From assembly GCF_008831285.2 (NCBI RefSeq), contig NC_045145.1, positions 17,296,802-17,360,801 on the forward strand: 64,000 nt of DNA, in the 5' to 3' direction. Source of the DNA: Nymphaea colorata. Its lineage: Eukaryota > Streptophyta > Magnoliopsida > Nymphaeales > Nymphaeaceae. Shown one piece after another: positions 60,215 to 64,000 of this stretch. The notes under the pieces were generated by a model, which saw only the letters and a list, made by a program, of their open reading frames with translations, searched no databases and was not told where the DNA came from. A program made the translations under genes and the position numbers. Within the stretch, counting starts at the first letter, position 1, and the number at the start of each line of letters is the position of its first letter.

Positions 60215-63127
60215 ATGGCTTGCTTAAAACGTACAAAAGACTCCATCAAGTACATTTTTGGTACATTTGGCACTTTGAGAAAGAGCAGAAATAATTATTC
60301 TTCATGGACACATAATATTCAACAAATAGCTGGAGTTACAGAGGGACATAGCAGTTCTCCTATACTTCATGGCCGTGTTCACCGAGGTCCTTGCAATCTT
60401 ATGCTGGTCAGAACGTTCTCTGTTGAAACGTCTCCTTCAGAACAGATGAACCTTATAAAGCAGCTGAGGGAGAGCACAAGTGCTCCCATAAAGGATGTGA
60501 AAGCAGCTCTTGTTGATTGTAGCTGGGACATCGGTAAGGTGTTTAATGACATGTTGTTGTGAGTTCATTCTGGTAAATGTGAGATGTGAACCAATATTTG
60601 TGAGTATGCCTAGAAAACCAGCAGAGTGAAAATAACATTTGAGGTTCCCACCATTTTATGAACTTTTCTGCCAGAGAGGGATATGCTGGCATACATTGCC
60701 ATCCAAAGTACTAGAGCTGTTTTGCCTCCCTGGGAATCTGAACAAGCATCACTCTCTGCACTATTAAATGCAGAAAATGTGGTATTTGTCAGTATTTTTA
60801 CCTTAGTATCAGAGGTAGCACTTCATTTATCTGAAAGTATAGCTGTCTTGTAGGCTCTTCACAAATGTTATTGTGTTGCTTTTGAAATGGAATATGTTAA
60901 TTTTTGCAGATGCTGCACAGAAAGAGTTAAGAAAGAGAGGGGTATATCTAGCTTCAAAGAAATCTTTGCGAACTGCAGCAGAAGGTTTAATTGCATTAGC
61001 TCAAAATGACAAAACGGCTGCTGTAATTGAACTGAACTGCGAGACAGATTTTGTTGCAAGGAATGACATATTTCAGTATTTAGTAAGTAATATTTTGGCT
61101 TTGAAAGTTGCTTTATTTCAGCTCTTCTCTAAATTCTTGTCTGTCTCATCATTCTGACATTAATGTTGTGCCTGCAGGCCTTAGCTTTGGCAAAGAAAGC
61201 TTTGTCAATTGAAAGTTCTCATCAAGCCCTTTCATCTCTTCCTCTGAACCTGGAAAGCTTTGAGGTACATTTGCTTTTGCTAATTTTCAGAATTTCCTAT
61301 CTATTTTCGTTTCAAATAACTGGATGATTTGGATACAACTTTCTGCTTTTATCAATGGATTTTCTTAATTATCATGTTATTGGGTATTCCTGCACCATGT
61401 TTCAATTTTACTGTTGACTTCATTGGCTCAGTAAAATCTATAGAGCATATGCTATCTATTTGCAGTTTATTTGTGTACCCATTGTGGGAACGATGCTTTG
61501 ATTAATATGAATTGATTCACTGACCTTGGAAATTTAATTTCATAGAATTATACTTTTGGTCCTAGTTTCCAAATTGTAATTTTGAAGTTTGAACACATCC
61601 ACGTCATGATGCAGGATATGAATATCATTCTAGATCATCCTAAACTAAAAGGTGAAACAACAGTACAGAGTGCAATAACTGAAGTGGCTGCTATGGTTGG
61701 TGAGAATGTGAAGTTTGGAAGAGGATTGTCCTTGTCAGTTTCATCACATGGTGTTGTTTCATCATATTTACATACAAGTCCTAAACCAGGTACTTGCCTT
61801 CAGGTCTTTCATTAGAAATATTTGCCTTGAGGGGAATTGCTTTCACCTCACAGATTTGATGCAATAATCAAATGCTGAATTCAATATCAAGGGGTTCTAG
61901 TTTTTCTTGACTGCATGATATTTTTGGCTTTTTTGAATAATCTGAAGCCTCTTACGACATGTATTGCTGAATGTTAGCTTTCTTGGGAAATGGTAGGATG
62001 ATTAGCCAATCCCCTTTTTAGGTCCACAACATTTTCAAATTCAAAAGGCACTTTAAGATATTCAACTCATTTAACATGATCAAGTCCCTAGCAAGCCTCA
62101 GAGGTGAAGGGCTGTTAAGTGAAAGGCAAACACATACCTACACATCTTTCTTTGCTTTATCTTGGTATTTTATGCTGAATAGCTGTAGATTCCTGTAAAA
62201 GGTTTAGGATATGACTTTCAAACATTGTCATAATAATGTGAAAGATTTTCTAAAAAAACTTAAAATGGGGCGCTCAGAATGTTGAACTGCAATTTGCCAA
62301 ATGGATTGCCTTATGTAAATCCATGTGTAAGGATTAGAAATGTACAACTTCTACTAGTAGGAAAATAAAAAGAAAATCCTTTCTCCCCCCCCCCCCCCCC
62401 CCCCTTCAATATACTACCACAGGGTTGGAGCTTGCAGTTTATAAGACCAAAGTTTGGATTGACATGGAGATATTTCACCTGCTGTGTTCAGACCTTGAGG
62501 CTGCATGTGATAGTTGATCTAGTCCTGCTACACCAATGTCTTCGAGCCTAAGTTCCTTGATTTTTTAAAATGTTTTTCTTTGTCTGTTTTGAGAAGGGAA
62601 AACTTCAAAACTCATTGTTCTTCTGAATCTTCTACAGAAGTCAACAATGTCAGTGATTTTATCCTGCAAAGGCTCATTTCAATTTGCAAGTAAATAGCCT
62701 GGAAGGAACTTCTTGTTTTATATTCCAGAATTTTGACTATTATGTCATGCAGACAATCAATGAATAAAAGGGGTACTCAGAAACAAAATTATATCCTCAG
62801 TTTTTAGGTTTGATAGACCTTTGTTTGAACTATTGTCAGCAACTTTATGAGCTTCTGGCTATTAATGTTATCCCAGGCATGTACTGTCTGCAATGTTAAG
62901 CAAATATACTGATCAACTTTCTTCTTTGACTCCCTTGTCTAGGTTTGGGTCGAATTGCAGGATTATTGACGCTAGAAGTAGAAAATGATGCAGTTCAACC
63001 AGATGCACTTCATAGGGTTGGTTCTACATTAGCAATGCATATTGTGGCGGCAAAACCATTGTTCTTATCGAAGGATATGGTTTCTTCAGAAGCACTAGAG
63101 AGTGAAAAGGACATTCTCAAGTCACAG
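60215..63127 (+). CDS. Elongation factor Ts, mitochondrial type (partial, continues past the window)
   Basis: Exons: 60215-60533, 60910-61082, 61178-61264, 61615-61789, 62943-63127 (939 nt, 313 codons seen). Residues 1-70 form a basic, Ser-rich presequence fitting mitochondrial import. The UBA-like N-terminal domain ([20 protein letters not shown] to [10 protein letters not shown]) spans 78-117. The diagnostic TDFVARN lies at 152-158 within the core that catalyses GDP release from EF-Tu. The second core subdomain starts near [12 protein letters not shown]. The sequence stops after SEKDILKSQ; the conserved tail expected next (KSQMAIEKMVEGR-like) is not in the window. The last exon appears to end with a GC donor, because reading on meets a stop three codons later and no suitable GT is present. 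The 3' exons must lie beyond 64000. Confidence 0.9.
62385..62404. repeat. Poly(C) run, 20 bases
   Basis: Twenty consecutive C residues in intron 4 of the EF-Ts gene. C homopolymers this long are rare in plant DNA. The opposite strand is a G20 run that could form a quadruplex. The exact length may be uncertain for sequencing reasons. Confidence 0.85.
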
Positions 63128-63687
63128 GCAATATAAATATTTTTTGGTGTATTGTTTGTTCATTTTTGCTTCATTTCTGTTACATGCATAATGCATTTCA
63201 TTCTTTTACATGCTTTTTGTGATGGCTCATGTTTTTGACTGTTTCATGAATTTAGCAATCTTATATTTGAATTTAATATTTCTGGAGATGGCTTGTACAA
63301 GTTCACAGTTATTTCTACATAAAATGCTTGGAAAAAAGATTTCATGCCATATTGCCAGGATTTGATGTCCTATGAAGGTCAATGTCAATCATGTATATAC
63401 ACCTTTTGCTGTATTCTCTGGAGTTTGATAAATTCTGTTGTACCTGCCTAAGCTGTCAAAATTTCAACTCGATCACAAGTCGGTTAAGACTCTGAAAAGA
63501 CTATTTGGGATGAGATGATCTATGTTGGTTGGCTCAAAATAAACAAATATATGTTTATATATTTATACAAACACATATATATCTGTACAATGTATGCACC
63601 AACACAAATTATATTTATATATATCTGTACTGAGACTGGTCTTTTCTCTTCCTTTTTCCCTTCTCACTCTCTTACAGTCTTACCTAT

Positions 63688-63757
<70 letters not shown>

Positions 63758-64000
63758 CATATACATATATGGAGCCTCGAGGAAAGTCGATTCGATTTGC
63801 TCGTTTCGAGCTACAGGCCTTGCCAGGCCACTACATGATGCTTTGCTAGCATTGGCAACTTTCAAGGGTGCGTTAGGGAACGTCACGTCACTTCACGAGC
63901 AAAGCCCTACGCTTTGCGAGTGCTTTGTCGATTTGCTTTGCGACTTGTACAAGTCTATCTTCCGTGGTTTTAGTTTTGTTTTCGTATGGTCTAGATCGTC
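63128..64000 (+). other. Intron of EF-Ts, truncated by the window
   Basis: Begins at the GC donor (CAG|GCAATA) and runs to the window end without a recognisable next exon. It holds a (CT)n(TA)n tract and, from about 63,770, GC-richer sequence with several TTTGCGA/TTCACGA words and a 7-bp hairpin (GCAAAGC...GCTTTGC). This last part may be the edge of an inserted element. Confidence 0.5.
63689..63754. repeat. (CT)n(TA)n compound microsatellite
   Basis: About 22 bases of CT repeat followed by about 44 bases of TA repeat in the last visible EF-Ts intron. Confidence 0.95.

Overview
This is nuclear DNA from a flowering plant. The genes carry many GT-AG introns, the encoded proteins match plant-specific families (MYB-CC/PHR-like factor, CML-type EF-hand protein, organellar SixA-like phosphatase and EF-Ts with N-terminal presequences), and the spaces between genes hold AT-rich microsatellites, MITEs and LTR debris. 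There is no bacterial, viral or organelle-genome organisation. The species cannot be named from the sequence alone.

Layout, left to right. 1-5.2 kb: gene-poor DNA with a Tourist-like MITE and a very long (TA)n tract. 5.3-13.1 kb (+): STAR/KH RNA-binding protein, 7 coding exons, 292 aa. 18.7-21.8 kb (+): MYB-CC transcription factor, closest to Arabidopsis PHL7, 6 coding exons, 365 aa. 23.1-25.3 kb (-): CML21/22-like four-EF-hand protein, 4 exons, 242 aa, convergent with the MYB-CC gene. 28.8-35.4 kb (-): alpha/beta hydrolase with a Ser/Asp/His triad, 14 coding exons, 499 aa, with one GC-AG intron. 36.5-40.7 kb: spacer with GGATCC-type degenerate repeats, an LTR-like tandem pair and a second MITE. 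40.8-44.0 kb (+): SixA-like histidine phosphatase with a transit-peptide-like N-terminus, 5 exons, 238 aa. 44-48.9 kb: no recognised protein gene, but a minus-strand telo-box/TATA promoter-like block followed by a candidate box C/D snoRNA. 47.5-52.3 and 53.7-58.8 kb (-): a tandem duplication of about 5 kb, each copy with an intronless 661-aa TM9SF/EMP70 (TMN) gene. 59.2-64 kb (+): mitochondrial-type EF-Ts gene running off the right edge.

All multi-exon models were assembled by hand from splice sites and family similarity. Every complete model has a total coding length divisible by three with no internal stop, which supports the junctions. The genes do not form one pathway. The only functional themes are RNA and translation (KH protein, EF-Ts, candidate snoRNA) and the endomembrane system (the TMN pair). 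As I recall, CML21 lies beside a KH-protein gene and CML22 beside a MYB-CC gene in Arabidopsis, so the KH / MYB-CC / CML cluster may be an old angiosperm synteny block.

The items most worth a second look are the telo-box/snoRNA locus at 45.6-46.0 kb, the clustered substitutions in the TMN duplicates, the two GC-AG introns, and two MITEs with clear terminal repeats and target-site duplications.
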